Source: an uncultured Collinsella sp.
Lineage (GTDB): Bacteria; Actinomycetota; Coriobacteriia; Coriobacteriales; Coriobacteriaceae
DNA length: 64,000 nucleotides
Direction of reading: 5' to 3'
NCBI GenBank assembly: GCA_905208635.1
Contig: CAJLPX010000011.1
Location: forward strand, 1 to 64,000
The translations under genes were made by a program, and so were the position numbers. Every line of letters starts with the position of its first letter. Position 1 is the stretch's first letter. Below, piece by piece: positions 1-7,755 of this stretch. The notes under the pieces were generated by a model that saw only the letters and a program-made list of their open reading frames with translations, was not told the origin of the DNA and searched no databases.

Positions 1-92
1 AGGCCCTCGCGGCCTAGTCGCTATTTAGGGCGTCCAAGATTTGGGACGCAGTTCAAAGACGGAGCCGGGCCTTGTTGCGTTTGCCCAGATAA

Positions 93-129
93 AACCTGCC
101 AAAATAAACCTGTCCCTTTTTGGCAGGTT
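93..129 (-). repeat. Gene-end hairpin, CAAAGGGACAG family (copy 1)
   Basis: Arms AACCTGCC(AAAA) and (TTTT)GGCAGGTT enclose a loop that reads AGGGACAGG on the minus strand. It starts at the stop codon of the GntR gene and probably ends that transcript. The core is shared with hairpins at 9758, 38098, 40594 and 55779 while the arms differ. Bases 1-92 hold no gene I can support. Confidence 0.6.
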
Positions 130-829
130 AGCGGAGCTTGCTGGTCTCGAAGTACTCGGGGAACTGGTCCAGAACCTCGGTTTGGTTGCGGAACATCATG
201 TGCAGGTGCTTGCTGACCAAAAAGCTCGCCTCGATGGGGTCGCGACCGGCGATAGCGCGGCGAATCTGCTTGTGCTCGTTCACGATGTCCTGATTGTCGA
301 GAACCTGCGTGGCGGCGCGCAGCCAGCGGAAGCGCTCCAGGTCGGCATTGGTCTCCTCGAGCCACGACCACACAGTGCTGCGGCATGCGATGCTAAAAAT
401 CATGTGATGCATGAGGTTGTCGCTCAAAAAGAAGCCGATGCGATCCTCTTCGGCCATGGCCTTTTCCTGCAGCGCGATGGCGCGGTCGAGCTGCTCGATG
501 CCTGCCGAGGTGGCACGGGCGCAGCACTCCACAATTACCTGCTTTTCCAGGTGCTCGCGAATGTAGCAGGCACTCTCGGCAAGGGTGAGGTTGATGGGCG
601 AGACATAGGTGCCGCTCTGGGGCACGGTGCGCACCAGGCCTTCCTGCGCCAAGCGAACCAAAGCCTCGCGCACGGGCGTGCGCCCCATATCCAGGTCGTC
701 GCAAAGTTGCTTGACGCCCAGCTTTTCGCCCGGCTTGTAGTCCAGGTAGACGATTTTGCGTCGAATGGTGTGGTAGGACTGGTCCTGTAGGCTCGTTTCC
801 TGCTCGCCGACGTGCATCGATTCTTCCAT
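128..829 (-). CDS. GntR family transcriptional regulator (FadR subfamily)
   Basis: DNA-binding regulator of about 233 residues. The N-terminal winged helix-turn-helix is visible: 'YHTIRRKIVYLDYKPGEKL', then 'LCDDLDMGRTPVREALVRL' as recognition helix, then 'GTYVSPI' as wing. The rest is an all-helical FCD-type ligand domain with spaced His and Asp residues ('HHMIF', 'EHKQI', 'SKHLHMMF'). I chose the ATG at 829 because a GAGG site lies just upstream; an in-frame ATG at 859 has no clear ribosome site. It is divergent from the YeiH-like gene, about 190 bp away, so it may control that gene; the ligand cannot be read from sequence. Confidence 0.88.
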   Translation of the reverse strand: MEESMHVGEQETSLQDQSYHTIRRKIVYLDYKPGEKLGVKQLCDDLDMGRTPVREALVRLAQEGLVRTVPQSGTYVSPINLTLAESACYIREHLEKQVIVECCARATSAGIEQLDRAIALQEKAMAEEDRIGFFLSDNLMHHMIFSIACRSTVWSWLEETNADLERFRWLRAATQVLDNQDIVNEHKQIRRAIAGRDPIEASFLVSKHLHMMFRNQTEVLDQFPEYFETSKLR

Positions 830-1022
830 AGCGCCTCGCAACTGTTCTATCAAACTCATATGTCAGTTGTTAATTATGCCGCGAATCAGCTCTCCGCGGT
901 GGGTAATTCGGCTGTTGCCTGAGAACTATTGCGGCATCTTAGTCTGTGTTTGCGCAAGGCTGCGCTCAATGTTGCCGTATCATAAGCCGTCGCAAACGTG
1001 AAATAGAAAGAAGGAATCCCAT

Positions 1023-2057
1023 ATGCAACTGGCAAATATCGTACGCGAGCGCTGGAAAGGCGTTTTGTTCTGCCTGATCATCGCCATTCCCGCGACGTTG
1101 CTCGGCAAACAAATTGAGGTGGTCGGCGGTCCGGTATTCGCCATCCTCTTTGGCATGGTCCTGGCGCTCGTCTTTCCCAAGAATCGTCGCGAACAGCTCG
1201 CCGCCGGCGTCACCTATACGTCTAAAAAAGTCTTGCAGTACGCGGTAATCCTGCTTGGCTTTGGCATGAACCTCTCGCAGATTCTGTCCAAGGGCGCCCA
1301 GTCGCTGCCGATTATCGTGGCGACAATCTCGACTTCGCTTGTCATTGCCTTTGTGCTCTGCCGCGTTATGAACGTGCCGAGTAAGATCGCGACGCTTGTG
1401 GGTGTGGGCTCGTCGATTTGCGGCGGTTCTGCCATCGCCGCGACCGCGCCCGTCATCGATGCCGACGATCGCGAGATTGCCCAGGCCATTTCGGTCATCT
1501 TCCTGTTTAACGTTATCGCGGCGCTCGTGTTTCCGACGCTCGGCGGTATGCTCGGGCTGACAGACGAGGGCTTTGGCCTGTTTGCCGGCACCGCCATCAA
1601 CGACACCTCGTCCGTAACGGCTGCGGCGAGCGCCTGGGACAGCATGCATCCCGGCGCCAATGTGCTCGAGAGCGCCACGGTGGTCAAGCTCACCAGAACG
1701 CTGGCCATTATCCCCATCACGCTGGTTCTCGCATGCTGGCAGATGCATCTGGCGCGCAAGGCCGGCGGCGACGCCAAAAGCACGTTCTCCCTTAAACGCG
1801 CGTTTCCCATGTTTGTGCTGTTCTTTGTGCTGGCGAGCGTAATCACCACGGTGCTTCAGCTTCCCGCGCCCTTTACGGCGCCCATCAAGGAGCTTTCGAA
1901 GTTCTTTATTGTGATGGCCATGGCGGCTATTGGTTTTAATACCGATATCGTCGAGCTGGTCAAAAAGGGCGGCAAGCCCATCGCGCTGGGCTTTTGCTGC
2001 TGGATTGGCATTGCGTGCATGAGTTTGGGGATGCAGCACGTGCTGGGAATCTGGTAG
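1023..2057 (+). CDS. YeiH/UPF0324 family putative sulfate exporter
   Basis: Integral membrane protein of 344 residues with about ten hydrophobic segments. It matches the YeiH (UPF0324, Cons_hypoth698) family by length and by 'VGSSICGGSAIAATAPVI' in the middle and 'GTAINDTSSVTAA' after it; both are family hallmarks. Family members are annotated as putative sulfate exporters, on limited experimental evidence. The ATG at 1023 follows an AGAAGGAA ribosome site. The divergent GntR gene is the likely local regulator. No sulfur gene is adjacent, so the substrate is not supported by context. Confidence 0.85.
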   Translation: MQLANIVRERWKGVLFCLIIAIPATLLGKQIEVVGGPVFAILFGMVLALVFPKNRREQLAAGVTYTSKKVLQYAVILLGFGMNLSQILSKGAQSLPIIVATISTSLVIAFVLCRVMNVPSKIATLVGVGSSICGGSAIAATAPVIDADDREIAQAISVIFLFNVIAALVFPTLGGMLGLTDEGFGLFAGTAINDTSSVTAAASAWDSMHPGANVLESATVVKLTRTLAIIPITLVLACWQMHLARKAGGDAKSTFSLKRAFPMFVLFFVLASVITTVLQLPAPFTAPIKELSKFFIVMAMAAIGFNTDIVELVKKGGKPIALGFCCWIGIACMSLGMQHVLGIW

Positions 2058-2110
2058 AGAAGTAGCTTATTTGCGTGCTGCGTGCCGGTGAGCGCATTCT
2101 CACGGTGGAG

Positions 2111-2287
2111 CGATAGGAGCTCTTGCGGGTATGGCTTGTCCGCAGGTTTATAAGTCCCGAAGAGCTCTTATCGCCCCGCCAGGATGGCGATGCGGGGCAA
2201 CACCTATACTCGCAGGACGGCGCTTTCTGCCCTATAGTGTTTGGTGAGCAATATCGTTCAATTTTGAAACACTCGGTCGTGCGACCG
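2111..2287. promoter_or_regulatory. Structured leader with several inverted repeats
   Basis: The 266-bp gap before the Fis-type regulator holds four symmetric elements: an imperfect stem at 2111-2173 built on GAGCTCTT, a GCCCCGC/GCGGGGC stem at 2173-2198, AGTGTTT at 2236-2242 with AAACACT at 2267-2273, and the palindrome CGGTCGTGCGACCG at 2274-2287. The last two sit where an operator for the downstream regulator could lie. None has a T-run, so these are not obvious terminators. Confidence 0.35.
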
Positions 2288-2323
2288 TCGGCGGCTGCAC
2301 GTCGCCGCGGACAGGGGCAAATT

Positions 2324-3541
2324 ATGGATAGCGATGCCAAGCTGAACATCTTGACCGAGGCCCTGGCTGCTGCCGGGGCCTCGGCATTGGCAATCGATGT
2401 GCGTGGGGACGTCGCGATTTCGACCATGAATGACGCGGCGCTTGAGCGGGATGTGGCGGCTTTTGTCGCTGAGCGCCTCGACCGTATAGGAGACGGCGCG
2501 CGTCTGGTTATGGGACGTGCGGGTGCGCGCCTGAGCCTGACTGTTCGCCCCACCGACAAAGAGGGCGGGAGGCTTTGGGTCGTTGTGGTCCGCGAGGTGC
2601 GCGGTGCCGCGGCGCATGCGGGCATCGAGTGGCTCAACGCCGACGAAGTTGAGGCCCGCTACGAATCGAGCGCGTACGGCGTCGTTGAGGGTGCCGCTGC
2701 GGTAGCTGCACCGGTGGCCGAGAGCTATGCGCGCGGCGTGCCCCTTATGCTCGAGGGCGAGCTGGGCGCGGGTCAGGTCGAGATCGCCAAGCGCCTCTAT
2801 CTGGACGGTCCTTTTGCCGATCAACCCTTTGTTTCCGTCGCGCTCGATGAGCTCACCGATCGGGGCTGGCGCCATGTGCTCAAAAGCTCCGAATCGCCGC
2901 TGTTCCAAACGGGGCTGACCCTTTGCATTGAGGGCTGGAACGCGGTTGGCCCCCAGCGCCTCCGCGAGCTCGTTTCCACGATGGCTGACACCGCGTTGGC
3001 GACGCGCTGCCATGTGGTGCTGACAGCGAATGACATGCCGGGCGGCGGCGAAAGTGATCAAGCCGCCTTTGTGACCGAGCGCTTCGCCTGTGCGGTGAGC
3101 GTGGCGCCGGCGATTGCCGAGCAAGGAGCCGCGTCGACAAAGGTTGCGCGCTATTTGGAATATCTCGCTGATGCATTTGGGACGGCAGCGCCCACGCTGT
3201 CCGCCGCGGCGACGAAGACGCTCGATGCTTACCGCTGGCCGCGCAATTATCTGCAGCTCCGCGAGGTCTCGGAACGACTGTATATATTGGTGGGGGCGGG
3301 CGCGGTGGACCGCGCTGTGGCGGAGGAAGTGCTCGCCCAAGAGGACGTGATTAAGACCGCAACCTTTGGCGCCCCGACACTCGAAAGTGACCTGTATATC
3401 CTGCGACCGCTGGCCGATACCGAGCGAGATATCGCGCATCTGGTTGTAGATCATCTACACGGCAACCGAACCCGTGCGGCGGAGGTGCTGGGCATAAGCC
3501 GTACAACGCTGTGGCGCTTGCTGAAGGACGATGACCGTTGA
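2324..3541 (+). CDS. Fis-type HTH regulator with a degenerate AAA+ (sigma-54 activator-like) domain
   Basis: Protein of 405 residues. The C-terminus is a clear Fis-type helix-turn-helix ('NRTRAAEVLGISRTTLWRLL'). The middle resembles the ATPase domain of sigma-54 activators, but the catalytic parts are eroded. The Walker A position reads 'GELGAGQVE' where functional members have GExGxGK[ED], Walker B reads 'TLCIEGW', and no GAFTGA loop is present. 'YRWPRNYLQLREV' matches the conserved 'WPGNVRELxN' segment. The ATG at 2324 begins the conserved part; an in-frame extension to 2123 lacks a convincing ribosome site. Likely a DNA-binding regulator that no longer hydrolyses ATP. Targets unknown. Confidence 0.7.
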   Translation: MDSDAKLNILTEALAAAGASALAIDVRGDVAISTMNDAALERDVAAFVAERLDRIGDGARLVMGRAGARLSLTVRPTDKEGGRLWVVVVREVRGAAAHAGIEWLNADEVEARYESSAYGVVEGAAAVAAPVAESYARGVPLMLEGELGAGQVEIAKRLYLDGPFADQPFVSVALDELTDRGWRHVLKSSESPLFQTGLTLCIEGWNAVGPQRLRELVSTMADTALATRCHVVLTANDMPGGGESDQAAFVTERFACAVSVAPAIAEQGAASTKVARYLEYLADAFGTAAPTLSAAATKTLDAYRWPRNYLQLREVSERLYILVGAGAVDRAVAEEVLAQEDVIKTATFGAPTLESDLYILRPLADTERDIAHLVVDHLHGNRTRAAEVLGISRTTLWRLLKDDDR

Positions 3542-3625
3542 GCGAGGCGCCCGTGACCGCGCGCGACGCGTGTGCTACAGTCCAAAGCGTTATTGTTTCG
3601 ATTTGGTTACGGCGTGCGAGGGCAT

Positions 3626-4201
3626 ATGGCTGAGACTTCAAAACCGAGCCGCAGAAGGCGGAGTGCCGCGCCGGTTAACCGACGCACGACATCGGTGACG
3701 TGGGGCAAACACGCCTCGGGGTTTGATGGCTCGTTCAAGCGCACTAAATATGGCTATCCTTCGGCAAGCGCTCGCTTGGCCATGCAGGCCGAGCCGTCGC
3801 TGTGGGGCCGCAAGCGCGTGGTGGGCTCAAAGCTCAAGCACGACGGAACGCTCGGTTACATCAGCCGCGGGGCGGCTCGTCGCAGCGGGCTCAATCCCGC
3901 CGGCTGGCATCGCTACGTGCCGATCGTGGCTGTCGTTGCAGCAATCATCATCGCACTCGCTGCGCTTGGCTACGCCGGCGGCGGCGCCAACTTGGACGCA
4001 ATGTTTAAATCGCCCGAGCTCGCACATGCAGGCATAGAAGTTGTCGAGGGCGCACAGGTCCAGACGGGCGTCGCGCCCCAGCGCGGAATCGTTGCGGCAG
4101 CTTCCACTATCGCCGATGCGCAAAAGGACGAGGACGAACAGGGCGACGGCGCCGAAACGACTCAAACGAACGAAACGACGACAACTCCACCGGCAAGATA
4201 A
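3626..4201 (+). CDS. Hypothetical single-pass membrane protein
   Basis: I do not recognise a family. About 191 residues: a basic cytoplasmic N-terminal half ('KPSRRRRSAAPVNRR', 'WGRKRVVGSKL'), one transmembrane helix ('YVPIVAVVAAIIIALAALGYAGG'-type hydrophobic stretch around residues 112-131), and an outside tail ending in an acidic, Thr-rich, low-complexity stretch. The ATG at 3626 is preceded by a GAGGG-like site; an upstream in-frame start at 3572 is less likely. It follows the Fis-type regulator by 84 bp on the same strand and may share its transcript. The charge pattern predicts the N-terminus inside. Confidence 0.6.
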   Translation: MAETSKPSRRRRSAAPVNRRTTSVTWGKHASGFDGSFKRTKYGYPSASARLAMQAEPSLWGRKRVVGSKLKHDGTLGYISRGAARRSGLNPAGWHRYVPIVAVVAAIIIALAALGYAGGGANLDAMFKSPELAHAGIEVVEGAQVQTGVAPQRGIVAAASTIADAQKDEDEQGDGAETTQTNETTTTPPAR

Positions 4202-4242
4202 GTTGCGAGCGGGTCCGCCGTTCGTTAGAACGGCGGAACTAA

Positions 4243-4764
4243 TTACTTTACATACACCACGTTGTCGCGGCGGGGTTTGGGCTCGGGTAGCGTGTCCTCG
4301 GCATAGCCCAGAATGCAGTGACCGACACCGCGCAGGCTGCCGTCGGCGGGCAGGCCCCAGCTTGCCAGCAGTTCCAAGCCTTCGGGCGAGTCGAAGACCT
4401 CATGTGCGCGGTGAATCCAGCACGAATCGACACCCAGTGCATAGGCGGCGTTGAGCAAGTTGCCCATGGCGAGCGAGCCGTCTTCCAGATGTGTGGGCAC
4501 GCTGCGGTCAACCAGCACCACCACAACGGTCTTGGCGCCATAGAAGGGGTCGCCGTTGCTGCCCATGACCTGGGCGTTGAGCTGCGAGAGACGCTTGACG
4601 GTCGTGGGGTCGGTGACGGCGACAAACGTCACCGGCTGGCGCCCCATGCCGCTCGGTGCATATTGGCCGGCTTCGATAATACGTGCAAGCTTTTCGGCCT
4701 CGACGGGACGATCGCTGTAGTTGCGGCAGCTGCGGCGGTGAATGAGCGCTTCGATAGTCTCCAT
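4243..4764 (-). CDS. Nitroreductase family protein
   Basis: FMN-dependent oxidoreductase of 173 residues. The N-terminus 'IEALIHRRSCRNYSDRPVE' is the usual FMN phosphate-binding start of the family (R-R-S-x-R-x-[YF]). 'AGQYAPSGMGRQPVTFVAV' and 'ALGVDSCWIHRAHEVFDSPE' are the second and third conserved blocks, and 'PADGSLRGVGHCILGYAE' the last. The start at 4764 has an AAGGAG site six bases upstream; the longer frame to 4860 does not. The electron acceptor cannot be inferred. It converges with the one-TM protein gene upstream of it on the map. Confidence 0.9.
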   Translation of the reverse strand: METIEALIHRRSCRNYSDRPVEAEKLARIIEAGQYAPSGMGRQPVTFVAVTDPTTVKRLSQLNAQVMGSNGDPFYGAKTVVVVLVDRSVPTHLEDGSLAMGNLLNAAYALGVDSCWIHRAHEVFDSPEGLELLASWGLPADGSLRGVGHCILGYAEDTLPEPKPRRDNVVYVK

Positions 4765-5058
4765 GGTGTCTCCTTGCGGTGGCGTTGCAGATGTCCCGTT
4801 CATACCCGCCGGGCTCAAACGATAGACGGTCAATTGCCCGGCCAAAAGGATAGATTCCAATTGGGAAAGTAGGTTTGCATAAAAGTACCTTCAGAATGTG
4901 ACAAACAAATGGGATGGTTAAACGTTTTATCCCGTCTACCCTGCGGTTTTTTACCACTTGCCTAAATGACGAACGCATAACCTCTGATAAAGGTTTTACT
5001 AAAGGAGTACCAACGTTTATCAATGCGCCGTGGTGGCGCCGGGCCAGGAGGTAACATC

Positions 5059-5349
5059 ATGTTCCAGGCTGGAGATGTCGTCGAGACCGATTTCGAAGGA
5101 TTTCTGAAGCTGCTGCGTTCCAAGACGCGCGCTTTCGTGTCGATTAACGATCACGAGTACTACATCACGCACACCGATGGCTATTGGCGTGTTCAGGATT
5201 GCGAGGCCCTCAACGACAAGGGCCACTTTACTGACTGCTCCGAGCTGGTCAACACGGTCTGCGAGGTCGTCGAGCTGCCGTGGATTGCCGGCAAGAGCCT
5301 GCATGATAGCTTCTCGGGCGCTACGGTCTATGAGGCCGTCGCCGCTTAA
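5059..5349 (+). CDS. Conserved hypothetical small protein
   Basis: A 96-residue, acidic, soluble protein ('MFQAGDVVETDFEGFLKLLRS...'). No signal peptide or membrane segment. The start at 5059 has an excellent CCAGGAGGTAA ribosome site, and a strong terminator follows, so it is a real single-gene unit. Composition and aromatic spacing ('HEYYITHTDGYWRVQDCE') suggest a small compact domain. I know no function. The upstream in-frame ATG at 5023 is outcompeted by the better-placed site. Confidence 0.7.
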   Translation: MFQAGDVVETDFEGFLKLLRSKTRAFVSINDHEYYITHTDGYWRVQDCEALNDKGHFTDCSELVNTVCEVVELPWIAGKSLHDSFSGATVYEAVAA

Positions 5350-5375
5350 CAGGCAATAAAACCCGATTTTCACGT

Positions 5376-5411
5376 GACCGCTGGCGCTGCCCCCGCGCCG
5401 GCGGTCTTTTT
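5376..5411 (+). terminator. Rho-independent terminator
   Basis: GACCGCTGGCGC and GCGCCGGCGGTC form a GC-rich stem followed by TTTTT. It ends the small-protein transcript and insulates the marR operon. Confidence 0.85.
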
Positions 5412-5454
5412 CTGCCGATAGGCCATAAAAGTGCAAACATTTGCGGAGCGACTG

Positions 5455-5515
5455 TTGACGATAGTCAAAACTCGGACTAATCTAGAGACATAAATTGGTC
5501 AAAAATCGGACAATC
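5455..5515 (+). promoter_or_regulatory. marR operon promoter with two operator-like direct repeats
   Basis: TTGACG at 5455-5460 and TAATCT at 5478-5483 are spaced by 17 bases. Two near-identical direct repeats follow the form GTCAAAANTCGGACNAATC: 5464-5482, covering the spacer and -10, and 5498-5515, just before the ribosome site of marR. Autoregulation by the MarR protein is the simplest reading. Confidence 0.6.
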
Positions 5516-5529
5516 GAATGGTGGGATAG

Positions 5530-6030
5530 ATGAATAGCGCTGTTACACTGGTCGACTTCGACCGGTTGCTCAATGGACTCGACCATATTTATTCGGAGTT
5601 CTCGCGCGCCTGCGGTCTTTCGGACTGCGCTTACTGGATGCTCGTCGATACCAGCACGGCGGGCGGCAGTGTTGCCGTAAGCCGTCTGACAAGCGAATGG
5701 TTCTACAGCAAGCAGACTATCAACTCGGCAATTAAAACCTTGACGGCGCGGGGCTTCGCAACGTTGGAGTTTGCCGAAGGCAGCCGTAAGAACAAGGTTG
5801 TGTGTTTGACCGAAGCGGGCATGCGGTTTGCCGAGCAATATGCGCTGCCGGCGCAAGAAGCCGAGCAACAGGCTTTCGAAGTGCTCGAGCCCTGGGAACA
5901 ACGCGAAATCATGCGCCTAATCGGAAAATTTTCCCATGCGCTCGGCGATGAGTGCGATGCCTTTAAGCAGCATATCGCTGCCGAGAGCCAGGCCGAGAAT
6001 CAAGGAGAGGGGGAGTCGTGCGACTCTTAA
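5530..6030 (+). CDS. MarR family transcriptional regulator
   Basis: Winged-helix regulator of 166 residues. The DNA-binding core is visible as 'GGSVAVSRLTSEWFYSKQTINSAIKTLTARG' (helix-turn-helix) followed by the wing 'FAEGSRKNKVVCLTEAGMRFAE'. The N- and C-terminal helices form the usual dimer interface. The gene overlaps the first ABC gene by 13 bases, so the three form one operon. Family members of this arrangement repress a downstream exporter and release it when a toxic ligand binds. The direct repeats in the promoter are the likely operator. Confidence 0.92.
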   Translation: MNSAVTLVDFDRLLNGLDHIYSEFSRACGLSDCAYWMLVDTSTAGGSVAVSRLTSEWFYSKQTINSAIKTLTARGFATLEFAEGSRKNKVVCLTEAGMRFAEQYALPAQEAEQQAFEVLEPWEQREIMRLIGKFSHALGDECDAFKQHIAAESQAENQGEGESCDS

Positions 6031-7754
6031 TGAGGTTTATGAAGCCGTATCGCGGGCTTGTCGCGGTGACGTTGTTGGTGCTGCTAATCGACAACGTCGG
6101 TACGCTGTTGGTTCCCACGATGCTGGCGAACATGGTCAACACCGGCATCACCACGGGCGATGTCGACTACATCCTGCGCAACGGCCTCTACATGCTTATT
6201 GCGACCGGCATGGCCAGCGGCGGCGCGGTGCTGGGCTGCTATCTTTCGGCGCGCCTGGCCGCCAACGTGGCCTGCGATATCCGCAACGCCGTCTACGACA
6301 AGTCGCTTGAGCTGTCTGCCAGCGACTTTGAGTGCTTTGGCACGGGCTCGATGATCACGCGTTCGCTCAACGACATCAACGTGATCCAGCAGGCGATTCT
6401 GCAGACGATTCAACTGGTGCTGCCGGTGCCGTTTTTGGCCGTGGCGGGCATCATCTTTGCCTGGCTCATCGATCCCGCCATGGGCACGCTGCTGGGCGTC
6501 GTGGTTGCGATCGTGCTGGTGGCGGCGGTCTTTACGGTCGCTAACGCCGCGCCGATCTTTATGCGCCTGCAGAGCTTTATCGACCGCATGAACGTGGTGC
6601 TGCGCGAGAACATCGTGGGCGTTCGCGTCATCCGCGCCTTTAATAAAGAGCGCCACGAGGAGCAGCGCTTGGACGAGGTGTTTAGCGAGTACGCGGACAA
6701 CGCCATTAAGGTCAACCACCTTTTTGTGGGGCTCGACAGCTCCAGCTTCTTTTTGATGAACATTGCCGAGGTGGCGGTGCTGTGGGTGGGCGGCAACCGC
6801 GTGGGCGCCCATGCGATGCAAATCGGCAGCATCTCGGCCGTGCTGGAGTACGCGATCCTGATTCTGTTCTTTGTGATGATGGCGCAGATGGTGGTGCTGA
6901 CACTCCCGCGCGCCGCCGCATGTCTGAACCGCGCGCAGCAGGTGCTGGAGATTGAGCCGAGTATCGTGGATGGCGAACGCACGCTCGACGCGAGCACGTC
7001 CGACTCAAAGGACGAATCGGATGCGGTCGCCGTGTTCGATCACATGTCGTTTCGTTTTGACGATGCCGACGAGGACACGCTGTGCGATCTGAACTTTACC
7101 TGTCGCCGCGGCCAGACGACCGCGATCGTGGGCTCGACGGGATCGGGCAAGTCGACGGTGGCAAAGCTTCTGCTGCGCTTCCACGATGCCACCAAGGGCG
7201 CCATTCGCCTGGGCGGCGTCGATCTGCGCGAGCTTTCGCAAGACGAGATTCGCGGGCGCATCGCCTATGTGCCGCAGAAGGCATGGCTGTTCTCGGGCAC
7301 GGTGGCAAGTAATCTGCGCTTTGGCAACGAGGACGCGACCGAGGCCGACATGCTTCATGCGCTTGAGGTTGCCCAGAGCACCTTTGTGCTCGATCAGCCG
7401 CAGGGACTCGATACCCCGGTGGCCCAGGGCGGTACGAACTTCTCGGGTGGTCAGCGCCAGCGCCTGGCCATTGCTCGCGCGCTCATGAAGCGCGCCGACC
7501 TGTATATCTTCGACGACAGTTTTTCGGCCCTGGACTTTAAGACCGATGCGGCACTGCGCCATGCGCTGCAGGACGAGACGTGCGATGCCGCGGTGCTCAT
7601 CATCGCCCAGCGCATTTCGACTATTTTGCATGCCGATCAGATCGTGGTGCTCAAGGACGGCGAGGTCGTGGGCCTGGGCACGCACGACGAGCTCATGGAA
7701 ACCTGCGAGGTGTACCGCGCCATCGCGGAATCGCAGATGAAGGGAGGTGAGTAG
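6018..7754 (+). CDS. ABC exporter half-transporter, subunit A (degenerate catalytic site)
   Basis: Type I ABC exporter of 578 residues: six-helix membrane domain (about 1-310) and ATPase domain (about 345-570). The ATPase has Walker A 'GSTGSGKST', signature 'NFSGGQRQRL' and Walker B 'LYIFDDSFSALD', where the catalytic Glu is replaced by Asp. Together with the next gene's degenerate signature this makes one good and one poor ATP site, as in heterodimeric exporters of the LmrCD or TM287/288 type. The start is GTG at 6018 behind a GGAGAGGGGG-like site. Substrate unknown; MarR control suggests drug or toxin efflux. Confidence 0.92.
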   Translation: MRLLMRFMKPYRGLVAVTLLVLLIDNVGTLLVPTMLANMVNTGITTGDVDYILRNGLYMLIATGMASGGAVLGCYLSARLAANVACDIRNAVYDKSLELSASDFECFGTGSMITRSLNDINVIQQAILQTIQLVLPVPFLAVAGIIFAWLIDPAMGTLLGVVVAIVLVAAVFTVANAAPIFMRLQSFIDRMNVVLRENIVGVRVIRAFNKERHEEQRLDEVFSEYADNAIKVNHLFVGLDSSSFFLMNIAEVAVLWVGGNRVGAHAMQIGSISAVLEYAILILFFVMMAQMVVLTLPRAAACLNRAQQVLEIEPSIVDGERTLDASTSDSKDESDAVAVFDHMSFRFDDADEDTLCDLNFTCRRGQTTAIVGSTGSGKSTVAKLLLRFHDATKGAIRLGGVDLRELSQDEIRGRIAYVPQKAWLFSGTVASNLRFGNEDATEADMLHALEVAQSTFVLDQPQGLDTPVAQGGTNFSGGQRQRLAIARALMKRADLYIFDDSFSALDFKTDAALRHALQDETCDAAVLIIAQRISTILHADQIVVLKDGEVVGLGTHDELMETCEVYRAIAESQMKGGE

Positions 7755-7755
7755 C

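Noticed and set aside
41..790. Long plus-strand frame opposite the GntR gene
   Set aside because: It is the antisense shadow of a clear GntR protein with intact motifs; GC-rich genomes give such frames often. The same applies to long frames opposite cysE, ilvE, kup, rlmKL, tex, the ABC genes and the LtaS-type gene.
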